Shown here: positions 37,360 to 46,439 of the stretch, in pieces
How positions within the stretch are numbered: the stretch's first letter is position 1
How the letters are laid out: every line of letters starts with the position of its first letter
Translations under genes and position numbers: made by a program
NCBI GenBank assembly: GCA_020062665.1
Contig: JAGUVW010000032.1
Coordinates: forward strand, 1 to 53,379
Reading direction: 5' to 3'
DNA: 53,379 bases
DNA from: Pseudomonadales bacterium
GTDB taxonomy: Bacteria > Pseudomonadota > Gammaproteobacteria > Pseudomonadales > Ketobacteraceae
Notes under the pieces: generated by a model
Database searches by the model: none
What the model was told of the DNA's origin: nothing
Seen by the model: the letters and a program-made list of their open reading frames with translations, nothing else

Positions 37360-38562
37360 TTACTTCAATTCCGCCGAGGTTTTGTTGAGCAGGCGGCGCG
37401 CCACGATCAATTGCTGTATCTGCTGGGTGCCTTCAAAAATATCCAGAATCTTGGAATCCCGGCTCCATTTCTCCAGCAGTTCTGTTTCGCCGTAACCCAG
37501 ACTTGAACACAGTTCCACGCAGCGCAGCGTGATGTTGTTGCAGTTGCGGCCGGCCTTGGCTTTCGCCACCGACGCTTCCATGGAATTCGGCTTGCCGTTG
37601 TCCGCCATCCAGGCCGCTTTCAGCGTCAGCAGACGTGCAGCTTCCCACTCGGCTTCCATGCGATACAGTTCCGCTTCCACTGCCGACACGTTGTGAATGG
37701 TCTTGGTGTAGTTGCAGTTGATGTGTTCCTTCAGCAGCTCGCGGGTGCGATCGATTGCCGCCTTGGTAACGCCCAGCGCCATCGCAGCCACCAGCGGGCG
37801 CGTGTTGTCGAAGGTCTGCATCACGCCGCCGAAACCTTTCTTCACATCGATTTCGGGATTGCCCAGCAGGTTGTCCTTGTGCACGCGGCAGTCGGTGAAA
37901 TGGATCACCGCCGTGTCGGATGCCTTGATGCCGAGCTTGTGCTCCAGGCGTGAAACTTCCATGCCGGGTGTGCCACGTTCTACAGCGAAAGATTTGATGG
38001 CGGCGCGGCCCGCATCTTTGTCCAGCGTTGCCCACACCACCACGATGTCGGCACGGGCGCCGGCGGTGACGAAAATTTTCTCGCCGTTCAGCACGTAGTA
38101 GTCGCCATCCTTTTTTGCGGTGGTACGAATGTTGGCAGAGTCGGAACCAGTGCCCGGTTCAGTAATGGCCATCGCCGCCCACTTGCCCTTGAAGCGCTTG
38201 GCCTGTTCCTCATTGGACACCGCGCCGATCGCCGCGTTGCCAAGACCCTGGCGGGGCAGGGTCAGCAGCAGGCCCACGTCACCCCAACAGAATTCACTGA
38301 TGCCAACGATGGCGGCCATGTTGGCGCCGTTGCGGGTGCCGGTGTTCTTTTCCTTGGATTGCGATGACTGGCTGGCTCCCACGCCGCCTTCCTTGTCGCC
38401 GGCGTTCATGCCATCGAGCATGGCGGCTACCATGTCCAGTTCCTTCGGATATTCGTGTTCCGCCAGATCGTATTTGCGCGATATCGGGCGCAACATTTCC
38501 ACGGCCAGATTGTGGGCCATGCCCTGCAGACCTTTCAGTTTTTTTGGTAATTCCAGATACAT
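37360..38562 (-). CDS. acyl-CoA dehydrogenase (second of a pair)
   Basis: This 400-residue protein has MAITEPGTGSDSANI, KIFVTAGARAD and the helical-domain end with catalytic Glu in LDIFEGTQQIQQ. It oxidises acyl-CoA to 2-enoyl-CoA with FAD. It lies 15 bp after another acyl-CoA dehydrogenase gene. Adjacent, dissimilar acyl-CoA dehydrogenases often form alpha2beta2 enzymes for bulky substrates such as sterol side chains. Whether this pair does is not shown. GGGAGAGA precedes the ATG at 38560-38562. Confidence 0.92.
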   Translation of the reverse strand: MYLELPKKLKGLQGMAHNLAVEMLRPISRKYDLAEHEYPKELDMVAAMLDGMNAGDKEGGVGASQSSQSKEKNTGTRNGANMAAIVGISEFCWGDVGLLLTLPRQGLGNAAIGAVSNEEQAKRFKGKWAAMAITEPGTGSDSANIRTTAKKDGDYYVLNGEKIFVTAGARADIVVVWATLDKDAGRAAIKSFAVERGTPGMEVSRLEHKLGIKASDTAVIHFTDCRVHKDNLLGNPEIDVKKGFGGVMQTFDNTRPLVAAMALGVTKAAIDRTRELLKEHINCNYTKTIHNVSAVEAELYRMEAEWEAARLLTLKAAWMADNGKPNSMEASVAKAKAGRNCNNITLRCVELCSSLGYGETELLEKWSRDSKILDIFEGTQQIQQLIVARRLLNKTSAELK

Positions 38563-38577
38563 GATTCTTCTCTCCCG

Positions 38578-39885
38578 TTACAGGTGCAAGCCGCCTTCCA
38601 TCAGAGCAATTGCGCGCAGGTCGCGATACCAGCGCTCCACCGGATGTTCCTTGGTGAAGCCATGCCCGCCGAGCAGCTGCACGCCGTTGGTGCCGATTTC
38701 CATCGCTTTGTCAGCGCACAGCACGCGGGCCAGATAGGCTTCCCGCGCGAACGGTTTGCCCCGTTCCGCCAGCGCAACCGCACGCTGCGTCATCACTTGC
38801 ATGGCGTCCAGTTCGATGCCGATGTTCGCTACCATGAATGCTACGGCCTGACGATGGCTGATGGGCTCGCCAAATGCGATACGCTCGTTACAGTAGGGAA
38901 TCGCATAATCCAGCACGGCTTTGGCGGTGCCCACGGCCAGCGCACACCAGCCCAGGCGGGCGTAGTTGATGAAGTCCTGGTAATTGAACGTTTCATCGCC
39001 CAGCAGTGCATCCTTGTCTACCTTCACCTGCTGCAGATGAATGCTGCCCAGTGCTGCGCCGCGCACGCCCATGGCATTTTCCTTTTTGACGGTGACGCCT
39101 TCGCTGCCACTTTCCACGATGAACATGCGAGGCTTGCCGTTCAGGTTAGCCGCCACCAGAAACAGCTCTGCGGATTCCACCAGCGGCACCATGGCTTTTT
39201 CACCCTGCAGCACATAACCGTCGGCACTCATCTGGGCGCTGGTCTGCAGATTCAGGGGATCGAACAGCGGGCGCTTTTCGTTAACCGCAATCGCCGCCTG
39301 CAGGGTGTTTTCATCCATAAACGCCGGCAGGTATTTGGATTGCTGCGCGGCAGTGCCCCACAGACTCAGCGCGTTGGCCACGCTGATGGTGGACAGAATG
39401 CCGACTGCAAGCCCCATGTCACCCCACGCCAAGTCTTCCGCAATCAGCATGCTGGTGACGGGGGAGCGTTCAGTGCCGGCGCCGCCGAGGCTTTCCGGTA
39501 CGGCGTAATAGGCCAGGCCCAGTTCTGCTGCCTGGGTCAGGATTTCGTGACTCAGCGCGCAGTCGTCGTTGGCTTTCGCGGCAGCGGGGCGCAGCACATC
39601 CTCGGCAAACCGCCGCACGCTGTCGCGCATCATCTGCTGCTCGTCCGACAGGGACAGATCGAAATTGTCCTTTGGCAACGCGGGTGCTTCCAGCCGTTCC
39701 GGTTTCATCAAGCGGGTCACGCTCTTGAACTGGCGCGATGCAGCGCCCAGCGCCTGGAAGCCGGTCTTGGTGCTTTGGTAGGTGATTTTCTCGATGGTTT
39801 CCCGCAGGCCCATGCGGTCGATCAGGTTGGAACCGGCGATGCGGTTCATGGTTGCCATCGCCAATCCGATTGGATCACGGCTCAT
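38578..39885 (-). CDS. acyl-CoA dehydrogenase (first of a pair, truncated C-terminal arm)
   Basis: This 435-residue protein has an N-terminal extension of about 70 residues (helical, KITYQSTKTGFQALG) before the acyl-CoA dehydrogenase core: LPKDNFDLSLSDEQQMMRDSVRRF (residues split), VPESLGGAGTERSP and GGHGFTKEHPVERWYRD. It ends only about six residues after the catalytic-position Glu (ALMEGG), where most family members continue with a helix. Start at 39883-39885 with GAGGAG; a longer reading adds nine residues. The short end and its partner gene suggest a heteromer in which the FAD site is shared. Confidence 0.9.
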   Translation of the reverse strand: MSRDPIGLAMATMNRIAGSNLIDRMGLRETIEKITYQSTKTGFQALGAASRQFKSVTRLMKPERLEAPALPKDNFDLSLSDEQQMMRDSVRRFAEDVLRPAAAKANDDCALSHEILTQAAELGLAYYAVPESLGGAGTERSPVTSMLIAEDLAWGDMGLAVGILSTISVANALSLWGTAAQQSKYLPAFMDENTLQAAIAVNEKRPLFDPLNLQTSAQMSADGYVLQGEKAMVPLVESAELFLVAANLNGKPRMFIVESGSEGVTVKKENAMGVRGAALGSIHLQQVKVDKDALLGDETFNYQDFINYARLGWCALAVGTAKAVLDYAIPYCNERIAFGEPISHRQAVAFMVANIGIELDAMQVMTQRAVALAERGKPFAREAYLARVLCADKAMEIGTNGVQLLGGHGFTKEHPVERWYRDLRAIALMEGGLHL

Positions 39886-40033
39886 TCTGCACTCCTCTGA
39901 AATGACGGACATTCGCGATTGTTGTTATTCAGTCTGGATCATGGCGGCAGGGCTGTCACAAAACATTGGCAGATCAGGACTGAGCCGGAGTCGATTCAGC
40001 CAATCGGAAACGTTCGATCAAGGGGGGGGCCGT

Positions 40034-40579
40034 TCAGGGGATCGATTCCACCGTGTAGCGTTCTACCCGGATGTTCTGGCTCCAGTAATGGGCGGGCAGG
40101 CCAGCCTTGCGTTTCAGGTGGGACAGAAAGTCTTCCGGCGTCGGCAGCGATTCCCACACCTGTGGCAGAAAGGTGCCCCGGTGCTGGCCATCCTGCAATA
40201 CCAGGCCGTCGATTCCCGGTCGCAGCTGGCGCAACAGATCCTGCTCGCTGGAGAAATGCATTGGTTGAGTAGGGGATAGGATGGAGATATGAATGTCCAG
40301 TGCCGGCAGTTCCCGTGCGGATACCGGTGGGAAGCGCGGGTCGCGGAAGGCTGCGCTGAAAGCATTGTCCACAACGTCCTCGGCCAGTGGTCGATGCGGC
40401 TGCAGAGAGCCGATGCAGCCCCGCAGTTCGCCCGCAAGATTCAGCGTCACAAAGCAGGCGCCCGGGTTTAGCAGCTCGTGATCGGATTCGCGATGTTGCA
40501 GCGGTCGGCCGGTTTGCACACCCTGTTCGATCGAGCGCCGTGCCAAGGCCAGCAGATGCTGCTTTTGTGCCGGCGTCAT
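40034..40579 (-). CDS. amrA: AmmeMemoRadiSam system protein A (AMMECR1 family)
   Basis: This 181-residue protein has the AMMECR1 signature LRGCIGS, then FRDPRFPPVSARELP and LQDGQHRGTFLPQVWE. The family is cytosolic and its reaction is still unclear, and it is usually linked with Memo and a radical-SAM protein. It starts inside the stop of the Memo gene (ATGA overlap, 4 bp), so the two are translated together. The third, radical-SAM, member is not in this window. The gene upstream of it in the operon is amrB, and the acyl-CoA dehydrogenase pair lies downstream after 148 bp. Confidence 0.95.
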   Translation of the reverse strand: MTPAQKQHLLALARRSIEQGVQTGRPLQHRESDHELLNPGACFVTLNLAGELRGCIGSLQPHRPLAEDVVDNAFSAAFRDPRFPPVSARELPALDIHISILSPTQPMHFSSEQDLLRQLRPGIDGLVLQDGQHRGTFLPQVWESLPTPEDFLSHLKRKAGLPAHYWSQNIRVERYTVESIP

Positions 40580-41376
40580 GGGGCAGGCTCGTAGAAGGCC
40601 CAGGCGCCGTAACCCACCACGCGGTTGCGGTCGCCGGCGGTGTCACCGGAATTGCACAGTGCGAGCGTTTCAATCTGCAGATGTCTGCGCCGTGCCAGCG
40701 CCAGCAGACCTTTCACCGGAATGCGGCCGCAGGCCTGCTCATCGCCGATGGCGTCCGGCTGACCATGTTCGATAGCAGAACAGGTGCGTGCATCCAGCGT
40801 GCTGGCGGTGTCGTAATCATGATAGTGGCTGAGGTCAGTGCTGATCAGAATCAGCGTTTCGTCGCCGCCCCAGAGTTTTTCCAGCACACGCGCCACGTCG
40901 TCGTAATCCACATCGCCCACCACCAGCGGAACCACAGAAAAATCCCGCAGCACCATCTGCAGAAAAGGCAGCTGCACTTCCAGGCAATGTTCCTGCGCGT
41001 GGGCGCGATCCAGCATGCCTACATTGGGCAGATTCGAAATGGCGACAAACGCCGATTGATCCACCGGCACATCGCCCAGTGGTGTGCGAAAGAAATCCGA
41101 GCTGCAGAAGGCAATGCCACGGAATCCCACCCGGTGCGACGGACCGAGCAGCACCACGCGGCGAATGTCATCAGCCTGATGTTGCAGCGTTGCAAACGCC
41201 TGGGCCGCCGTACTGCCGGAATAAATGTAACCGGCATGAGGCACAATCAGCGCCTTGGGATGCGAGGTTGCCGGTTGTGGCGCACCTTGCAGCAGGCGTT
41301 CGATAACCTGTTGCAATTCAGCAGGTTTGTCCGGATAGAACAGGCCGGCGACAGCGGGTTGGCGGATAGCACTCAT
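40576..41376 (-). CDS. amrB: AmmeMemoRadiSam system protein B (Memo family)
   Basis: This 266-residue protein begins MSAIRQPAVAGLFYP, the usual Memo start. Histidines that bind metal in Memo-type folds follow (VPHAGYIYSG, LGPSHRVG, LISTDLSHYHDYD) and a cysteine is in CGRIPV. The fold is related to extradiol dioxygenases, with no proven reaction. An upstream ATG would add nine residues (41403); the family-like start is preferred. It heads a two-gene unit with amrA and diverges from the cation efflux gene across about 108 bp. Confidence 0.95.
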   Translation of the reverse strand: MSAIRQPAVAGLFYPDKPAELQQVIERLLQGAPQPATSHPKALIVPHAGYIYSGSTAAQAFATLQHQADDIRRVVLLGPSHRVGFRGIAFCSSDFFRTPLGDVPVDQSAFVAISNLPNVGMLDRAHAQEHCLEVQLPFLQMVLRDFSVVPLVVGDVDYDDVARVLEKLWGGDETLILISTDLSHYHDYDTASTLDARTCSAIEHGQPDAIGDEQACGRIPVKGLLALARRRHLQIETLALCNSGDTAGDRNRVVGYGAWAFYEPAP

Positions 41377-41484
41377 GACACTGAGCCTCAGAAGCGTTTT
41401 CATTAACCCTTATATAGGGTCATGACAGCAAAATTCAATGAGCGGCGGGGTTTTGTCCTTCGCGCATCCTGATAAACTGTTGGG

Positions 41485-42396
41485 ATGATGAAAGACGCTG
41501 AATTTACTACTGAAAATCATTCCCGTTTGCTGCATCGTGTGGCGTCTGCCTCTGTGCTTGTGGCGCTCGTATTGATCGCCATCAAGGGTTATGCCTGGTG
41601 GCTTTCGGGCGCGGTGAGTCTGCTGGCGTCGCTGGTGGATTCCAGTATCGATATGCTGGCATCGCTGATCAATTTCATTGCCGTGCGTTATGCGTTGCAG
41701 CCGGCGGACGAGGAGCATCGCTTCGGGCACGGAAAAGCGGAGGCGTTGGCCGGATTGGGGCAGTCACTCTTCATCATGGTATCGGCCGTGTTTCTGCTGA
41801 TGCGCGGCGTGGATCGCGTTATCAATCCGCAACCGCTGCAGGCGCTGGATATTGCGGTGGCGGTGATGCTGGTTTCCATCGTGCTGACGTTGGGCCTGGT
41901 GTGGTATCAGCGCAGGGTGATCGCACTGACCGGTTCGGTGGCGATCAAGGCGGACTCCCTCCACTATGTTTCTGATCTGTTGACCAACACCGGCATCGTG
42001 ATTGCCCTGGTGTTGTCCTCCCTGCAGTTCCCCCAGGCGGACGCAGTGCTGGCTATCGCCATCGCACTCTATATTTTCTACACCGCTATTCAGATCTGGA
42101 ATGAATCCATTCAGCATCTGCTGGATCGGGAGCTGCCGGAAGACGTCCAGCGCCATATCGAGCAGCTTGTTCTGAAGCACGCTGATGTGCTCGGTGTGCA
42201 TGGCCTGCGCACCCGTCAGTCCGGCCGGCAAAAAATCATTCAGATGCATATCGAACTGGACGGGCACCTTCCCCTGTATCGCGCTCATCGGATCTGCGAT
42301 CAGGTGGAAGCTGAGTTGATGAATGAATTCCCTGGGGCGGATATCATCATTCACCAGGATCCATTCCACCCGCGAAGCGACGCAACGCCGCTCTAA
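41485..42396 (+). CDS. fieF: cation diffusion facilitator, FieF/YiiP-like
   Basis: This 303-residue transporter has six predicted membrane helices. Transport site A is formed by Asp52, Asp56, His159 and Asp163 (VDSSIDM and HYVSD), matching the YiiP DDHD site. The cytosolic C-terminal domain holds the metal-binding histidines (VHGLRTRQSG, QMHIELDG, HQDPFHP). It exports Zn2+, Fe2+ or Cd2+ against protons. Two ATG codons open the frame. It is convergent with the CBS gene, with 30 bp between them. Confidence 0.94.
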   Translation: MMKDAEFTTENHSRLLHRVASASVLVALVLIAIKGYAWWLSGAVSLLASLVDSSIDMLASLINFIAVRYALQPADEEHRFGHGKAEALAGLGQSLFIMVSAVFLLMRGVDRVINPQPLQALDIAVAVMLVSIVLTLGLVWYQRRVIALTGSVAIKADSLHYVSDLLTNTGIVIALVLSSLQFPQADAVLAIAIALYIFYTAIQIWNESIQHLLDRELPEDVQRHIEQLVLKHADVLGVHGLRTRQSGRQKIIQMHIELDGHLPLYRAHRICDQVEAELMNEFPGADIIIHQDPFHPRSDATPL

Positions 42397-42426
42397 CCTG
42401 TCGGCTGGTGTTGATCCTCGTCGCTT

Positions 42427-42942
42427 TCAGTTGCGGTTGAGCAGCGCCAGAACGTCCAGTGCGCTGACGATACCCACCACACGCCCGCGATCACTCACCA
42501 TCACCCGGTGAATCCGGTTCTTCACCATGGCATTCGAAGCCTGACGGACGCTGGCGTGAATGTCGACGTCGAACACGGACGGCGTCATGATATCGCGTAC
42601 GGTAGCCACCTCGTCATCATCCTCGTCGTATTCGACGTACAGATCGTCATCCAGCGTAAAATCCAAGGCGTCGGTGTAATACTGGTGGTGACGGATGCCG
42701 GGCTCATCCTCCGCCATGCTGGCATGACGGGCGACATCGGTGACGGACACAACACCCACTACGCGCTCTCGCTCGTCCACCACGGGCGCGCCGGAAATAC
42801 CGTTACCAACCAGAAACTCTGCCAGCTCGCTCACCCGCCAGTCTGCGTTGGCCACCAGCAGCGTTCGGGTCATCAGATCACCCACTTTGCAATCATCCAG
42901 AAGGGTATGTTGGACAACAGTTGCATCGACGACAGCATTCAT
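42427..42942 (-). CDS. CBS-domain pair protein
   Basis: This 171-residue protein consists of two CBS domains (residues 18-75 and 108-168), each with the usual VGVVSVTDVA or VGIVSALDVL strand and helix. They are separated by an acidic insert (DLYVEYDEDDDE). Such stand-alone proteins bind adenine nucleotides and report energy charge. It diverges from the kinase-like/ATPase gene. A perfect FNR box lies 60-73 bp upstream of its start, close to where it could serve both genes. It is probably induced at low oxygen; that is inference. Confidence 0.9.
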   Translation of the reverse strand: MNAVVDATVVQHTLLDDCKVGDLMTRTLLVANADWRVSELAEFLVGNGISGAPVVDERERVVGVVSVTDVARHASMAEDEPGIRHHQYYTDALDFTLDDDLYVEYDEDDDEVATVRDIMTPSVFDVDIHASVRQASNAMVKNRIHRVMVSDRGRVVGIVSALDVLALLNRN

Positions 42943-43001
42943 GGCGTTATTCCCTTTTCGCTGTATTCAGCACAGAATGAGCCACCCCTCGGCGTGCTGC
43001 G

Positions 43002-43015
43002 TTGATTCAGATCAA
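43002..43015. promoter_or_regulatory. perfect FNR/ANR box
   Basis: The sequence is TTGAT-TCAG-ATCAA, identical to the consensus TTGAT-N4-ATCAA. For the plus gene at 43075, a -10 like GATACT/TACTAA at 43036-43043 places the box centre (43008.5) near -40, the class II FNR position. The box is symmetric, so it could also act on the CBS gene. Confidence 0.85.
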
Positions 43016-43074
43016 GCAGATGCGGCGAAAGCGCCGATACTAACAGGACTTTACACAATGCCGGAGAAGACGCT

Positions 43075-44619
43075 ATGGACGCAGCCGCAATTGCCAGTCT
43101 TGCCCGAGCGGAATGCTTTGATCACCCAGTGGCAGCAATCCAGCTGATCGAAACCCACGTGTCCTGGGTAATCCTCACCGGTGCCTACGCCTACAAAATC
43201 AAAAAACCGGTCGACTTCGGATTCCTGGATTTTTCAACGCGTGAGAAACGCGAATTCTGTTGTCGGGAGGAGCTGCGCCTGAACGGCCGTTGCAGCGAAG
43301 GCCTGTATCTGGATGTTGTGCCGGTCTGCCGCAACGGTGATGTGCTGCATATGGGCGGTACCGGGGATGTAGTGGACTACGCTGTCAAAATGCGCCAGTT
43401 CGATCCCGAGGCCACTCTGGCGGATCTGATGCAATCGCAACAGGTTGAGCTGGATTCATTCCGGAATCTGGGTTACCGGATCGGAGCCTTCCATCAGGCG
43501 GCTGAGGTTGCTGCTGCGGATTCACCCTGGGGAAATTTCGCTGCCGTTGCCGATCCAGTGCGGGAAAACTTCCGTCAGATCCGCGAGCAAATGGTGGAGG
43601 ACGGGCCAGTTGCAGTTCTTGCAGCACTGGAGCACGAAGCCGAACGCCAGCTGATCCAGCTGGCACCCGTGATTCGCTCTAGAAAGAACACCGGCTTTGT
43701 CCGTGAGCTGCACGGCGATCTGCATGCAGGCAATATCGCGCGGGTGGACGGTGTGTGGGTGGCTTTCGACTGCATCGAATTCAATCCCAATCTGCGCTGG
43801 ATCGATTGCGCCAGCGATATCGCGTTCCTGGTGATGGATCTGGAGTTTCGCGGCTATCGAACCCAGGCCAACAGTTTTTTGAATGCCTATCTGGAATATA
43901 CTGGTGATTATGATGCGCTGCAGGTGTTGCCTTTCTACCAGGCCTATCGTGCGATGGTGCGCGCCAAGGTGGCGATCCTGCGATTGCGGCAGACGACTGC
44001 GGCGGTCGAACAATCCAGACTGACACGTGAATTTGGCGGTTACCTGGACTACTGTCAGCGGCTGATGAAGCCGAAGCGATACTTTCTGGCGATGATGGTG
44101 GGTGTTTCCGGCAGCGGCAAGAGCACGATCGCGAAGCAGGTTGCCGGCCAGTATGGCGCTATCCAGATTCGCTCTGACGTCGTTCGCAAGCGGTTGTTCG
44201 GAATGACGCCGGACGCAGTAAGCCCCGATAGCGTGCGTGATGAGCTGTATTCCGAAGAATCATCCCGCAGGACGTTCGCGCAGATGCTGGTGGTTGCCCG
44301 GCAGATACTGGGGCTGGGATTGCCAGTGATTGTGGATGCCACTTTTATCAAGGAGCACACCAGAACGCCGTTCATTGATCTTGCCCGCGAATTGAAGCTT
44401 CCCTTTTTGATATTGCATTGTCACGCGCCGGAGTCCGTGCTGAAAGCCAGAATAGAAGCAAGAGCCGCGCAGGCAACCGATCCTTCGGAGGCGGATGTTG
44501 TTGTCATGCAACGTCAACTGCTGAGTGTTGAAGGTTTTTCGAATCGAGAAGCGGCGTTTGTTGTTGATGTCAGTGAGCCTGGATGGCAAGACCGGGTTGC
44601 GAAAAAGCTGGAATTCTGA
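43075..44619 (+). CDS. aminoglycoside-phosphotransferase-like/AAA ATPase two-domain protein
   Basis: This 514-residue protein has two parts. Residues 10-300 are a kinase-like fold of the APH type (KIKKPVDFGF start, catalytic loop HGDLHAGN at 213-220, metal Asp232 in FDCIEF). Residues 340-514 are a P-loop kinase (GVSGSGKST Walker A, DVVRKRLFG, IVDATFI). This fusion is common in proteobacteria, often under anaerobic control. Its substrate is unknown and antibiotic resistance is not implied. The FNR box at 43002 supports induction at low oxygen. GCCGGAGAAG is the ribosome site. Confidence 0.9.
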   Translation: MDAAAIASLARAECFDHPVAAIQLIETHVSWVILTGAYAYKIKKPVDFGFLDFSTREKREFCCREELRLNGRCSEGLYLDVVPVCRNGDVLHMGGTGDVVDYAVKMRQFDPEATLADLMQSQQVELDSFRNLGYRIGAFHQAAEVAAADSPWGNFAAVADPVRENFRQIREQMVEDGPVAVLAALEHEAERQLIQLAPVIRSRKNTGFVRELHGDLHAGNIARVDGVWVAFDCIEFNPNLRWIDCASDIAFLVMDLEFRGYRTQANSFLNAYLEYTGDYDALQVLPFYQAYRAMVRAKVAILRLRQTTAAVEQSRLTREFGGYLDYCQRLMKPKRYFLAMMVGVSGSGKSTIAKQVAGQYGAIQIRSDVVRKRLFGMTPDAVSPDSVRDELYSEESSRRTFAQMLVVARQILGLGLPVIVDATFIKEHTRTPFIDLARELKLPFLILHCHAPESVLKARIEARAAQATDPSEADVVVMQRQLLSVEGFSNREAAFVVDVSEPGWQDRVAKKLEF

Positions 44620-44789
44620 AGATGCCGCAGGTGCTCGCTGATAGCGGAGTCAGCAGTTAAAACAGGCCACACACCCAAAACGAGGAACGATTTTAACAAT
44701 TAAGTTTTTCTAGCATCACGTAGCATGCGGATCATGGTGACAGCTTGACTTAGCCACCCACATCCCAATAACTACGGAAAACAATAATA

Positions 44790-46406
44790 ATGAAACGTCG
44801 TGATTTCATGAAAGGCGGCCTTGCGGCGGGTGCTGCAGCCGCATTCTATTCCCCCGCCGAAGAAGCATCAGCTGCAACCCCCGAGGAGAAATACCGCAAA
44901 CAGGTTCCAGAACTGTTCGCGCCGGTATCCAGGCCCCCCGCATATACGCCGGCTATTGTTATCGGTTCGGGATTTGGCGGCGCCATTTCTGCTTATCGAC
45001 TTGCGCAGGCTGGTATTCAAACCACTGTGCTGGAGCGCGGCTGTCGCTGGCCCATCGATCCATGGCGCAAGATTCACTCCAACGACTTTTTCCCTGATGG
45101 GCGCGCATATTGGCATCGCACCCGGGCCAAACACCTGACCGGACTCACGTTCAATTTCGACAAATTCGGCGGCATTCTGGATGTCACCGAGTATGAAAAT
45201 ATCGATGTGTGGCGTGCGGCCTGCGTGGGTGGAGGATCGAAGGTCTTCACCGGCGTGATGATTCAGCCGGAGCGCAGTTACTTTGAAGCGATTTTTGGCA
45301 ACACGGTCAGCTTCGATGAAATGAATCAGGTCTACTATCCGCGTGTTCGCGCTATGTTGCGCCTGAGTCCCTTGCCGAAGGATCTCTATTACAAGCCGTC
45401 ATTCGGACATTCGCGCGTGTGGGACAAGCAGGTTCGTCTTGCCGGCTATGAGCCCAAGCCCATAGACGGGATCTGGAACTGGAATGTGGTACGCAAGGAG
45501 TTTCATTTCCGCAGCCGGCAGTCGGCTTCGATCGGCGAGAGCAATCACGGCAACAGCAATGGTGGCAAATACGATCTCACGCAGAATTACCTGAAGTTTG
45601 CTGAAGACAGCGGATTTACCACGATTTATCCCGGCATGCAGGTACGCGGCATCAGTCGGGATGCCAACGGCCAGTATCTGGTTGACATCAAACAGATCGA
45701 TCCGATGGGTGAAACGATTGACGAGTATGTCATCGCCTGCAGTTACCTGTTTATGGCGGCGGGCTCCATTGGTACGACGGAGTTGCTGCTGAAGGCGCGC
45801 GAGCTGGGTGAACTGCCGAATCTCAATGAATATATTGGCGAAGGCTGGGGAACGAATGGCGACACGGCGGTGGTGCGCACGGTAAGTGAAGTGCAGGGCC
45901 TGTACCAAGCATCACCATCAGCCGGCATGATCCACGATACCCGCTTTGGGCCGCCGATTACCATGGAAAACTGGTACGCCTTGCATGTGCCCATCAATCT
46001 GACGGCGATTGGTTCGTTGGGCATGGGCTTCGACATGACCAATCGCTGCCGCTTCCAGTACAACCCTGCCACGGATTCCACTACGTTGCTATGGCCGCGC
46101 AATGGCAATGCGGATGTGGTTGCCGCGACCCGCGCAATGAACAACAAAATTGCCGCCGCAAGTTTGACGTTGCCAGGACTCCTGGGTGTTGTGCCGGATG
46201 TGAATGATTCCTTTACCGCGCATCCGCTGGGCGGCGCGATATTGGGTTCGGCGGCGGACAACTATGGTCGCATCAAGGGTTACAACCGCTTGTACGTGAT
46301 GGATGGTGCCATGGTCAATGGCAGCACCGGTGCGGTCAACCCGTCGCTGACCATTTCTGCGCTGGCAGAGCGCAACATCGAACATATCCTGGCAAACGAC
46401 TTCTGA
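44790..46406 (+). CDS. GMC-type FAD oxidoreductase, cholesterol-oxidase-like, Tat-exported
   Basis: This 538-residue protein begins with a Tat signal (MKRRDFMKGGLAAG, cleavage near EASA at 28). It has FAD-binding VIGSGFGGAISAYRLA at about 55 and TVLERG. The long substrate region and the C-terminal GMC end with HPLGGAIL, DGAMVNGSTGAVNPSL and the active His/Asn area follow. It resembles bacterial cholesterol oxidases (GMC, non-covalent FAD), which oxidise 3-beta-hydroxysterols. Other alcohols are possible. It is followed 33 bp later by a lipoprotein gene, and the pair may work in the periplasm. Confidence 0.9.
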   Translation: MKRRDFMKGGLAAGAAAAFYSPAEEASAATPEEKYRKQVPELFAPVSRPPAYTPAIVIGSGFGGAISAYRLAQAGIQTTVLERGCRWPIDPWRKIHSNDFFPDGRAYWHRTRAKHLTGLTFNFDKFGGILDVTEYENIDVWRAACVGGGSKVFTGVMIQPERSYFEAIFGNTVSFDEMNQVYYPRVRAMLRLSPLPKDLYYKPSFGHSRVWDKQVRLAGYEPKPIDGIWNWNVVRKEFHFRSRQSASIGESNHGNSNGGKYDLTQNYLKFAEDSGFTTIYPGMQVRGISRDANGQYLVDIKQIDPMGETIDEYVIACSYLFMAAGSIGTTELLLKARELGELPNLNEYIGEGWGTNGDTAVVRTVSEVQGLYQASPSAGMIHDTRFGPPITMENWYALHVPINLTAIGSLGMGFDMTNRCRFQYNPATDSTTLLWPRNGNADVVAATRAMNNKIAAASLTLPGLLGVVPDVNDSFTAHPLGGAILGSAADNYGRIKGYNRLYVMDGAMVNGSTGAVNPSLTISALAERNIEHILANDF

Positions 46407-46439
46407 TATCGAAGCCATAACGACAAGAATAAAGCAGGC

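Noticed and set aside
43075-44619. Aminoglycoside resistance enzyme
   Set aside because: The kinase-like half is fused to a P-loop ATPase and belongs to a widespread housekeeping family; resistance is not supported.
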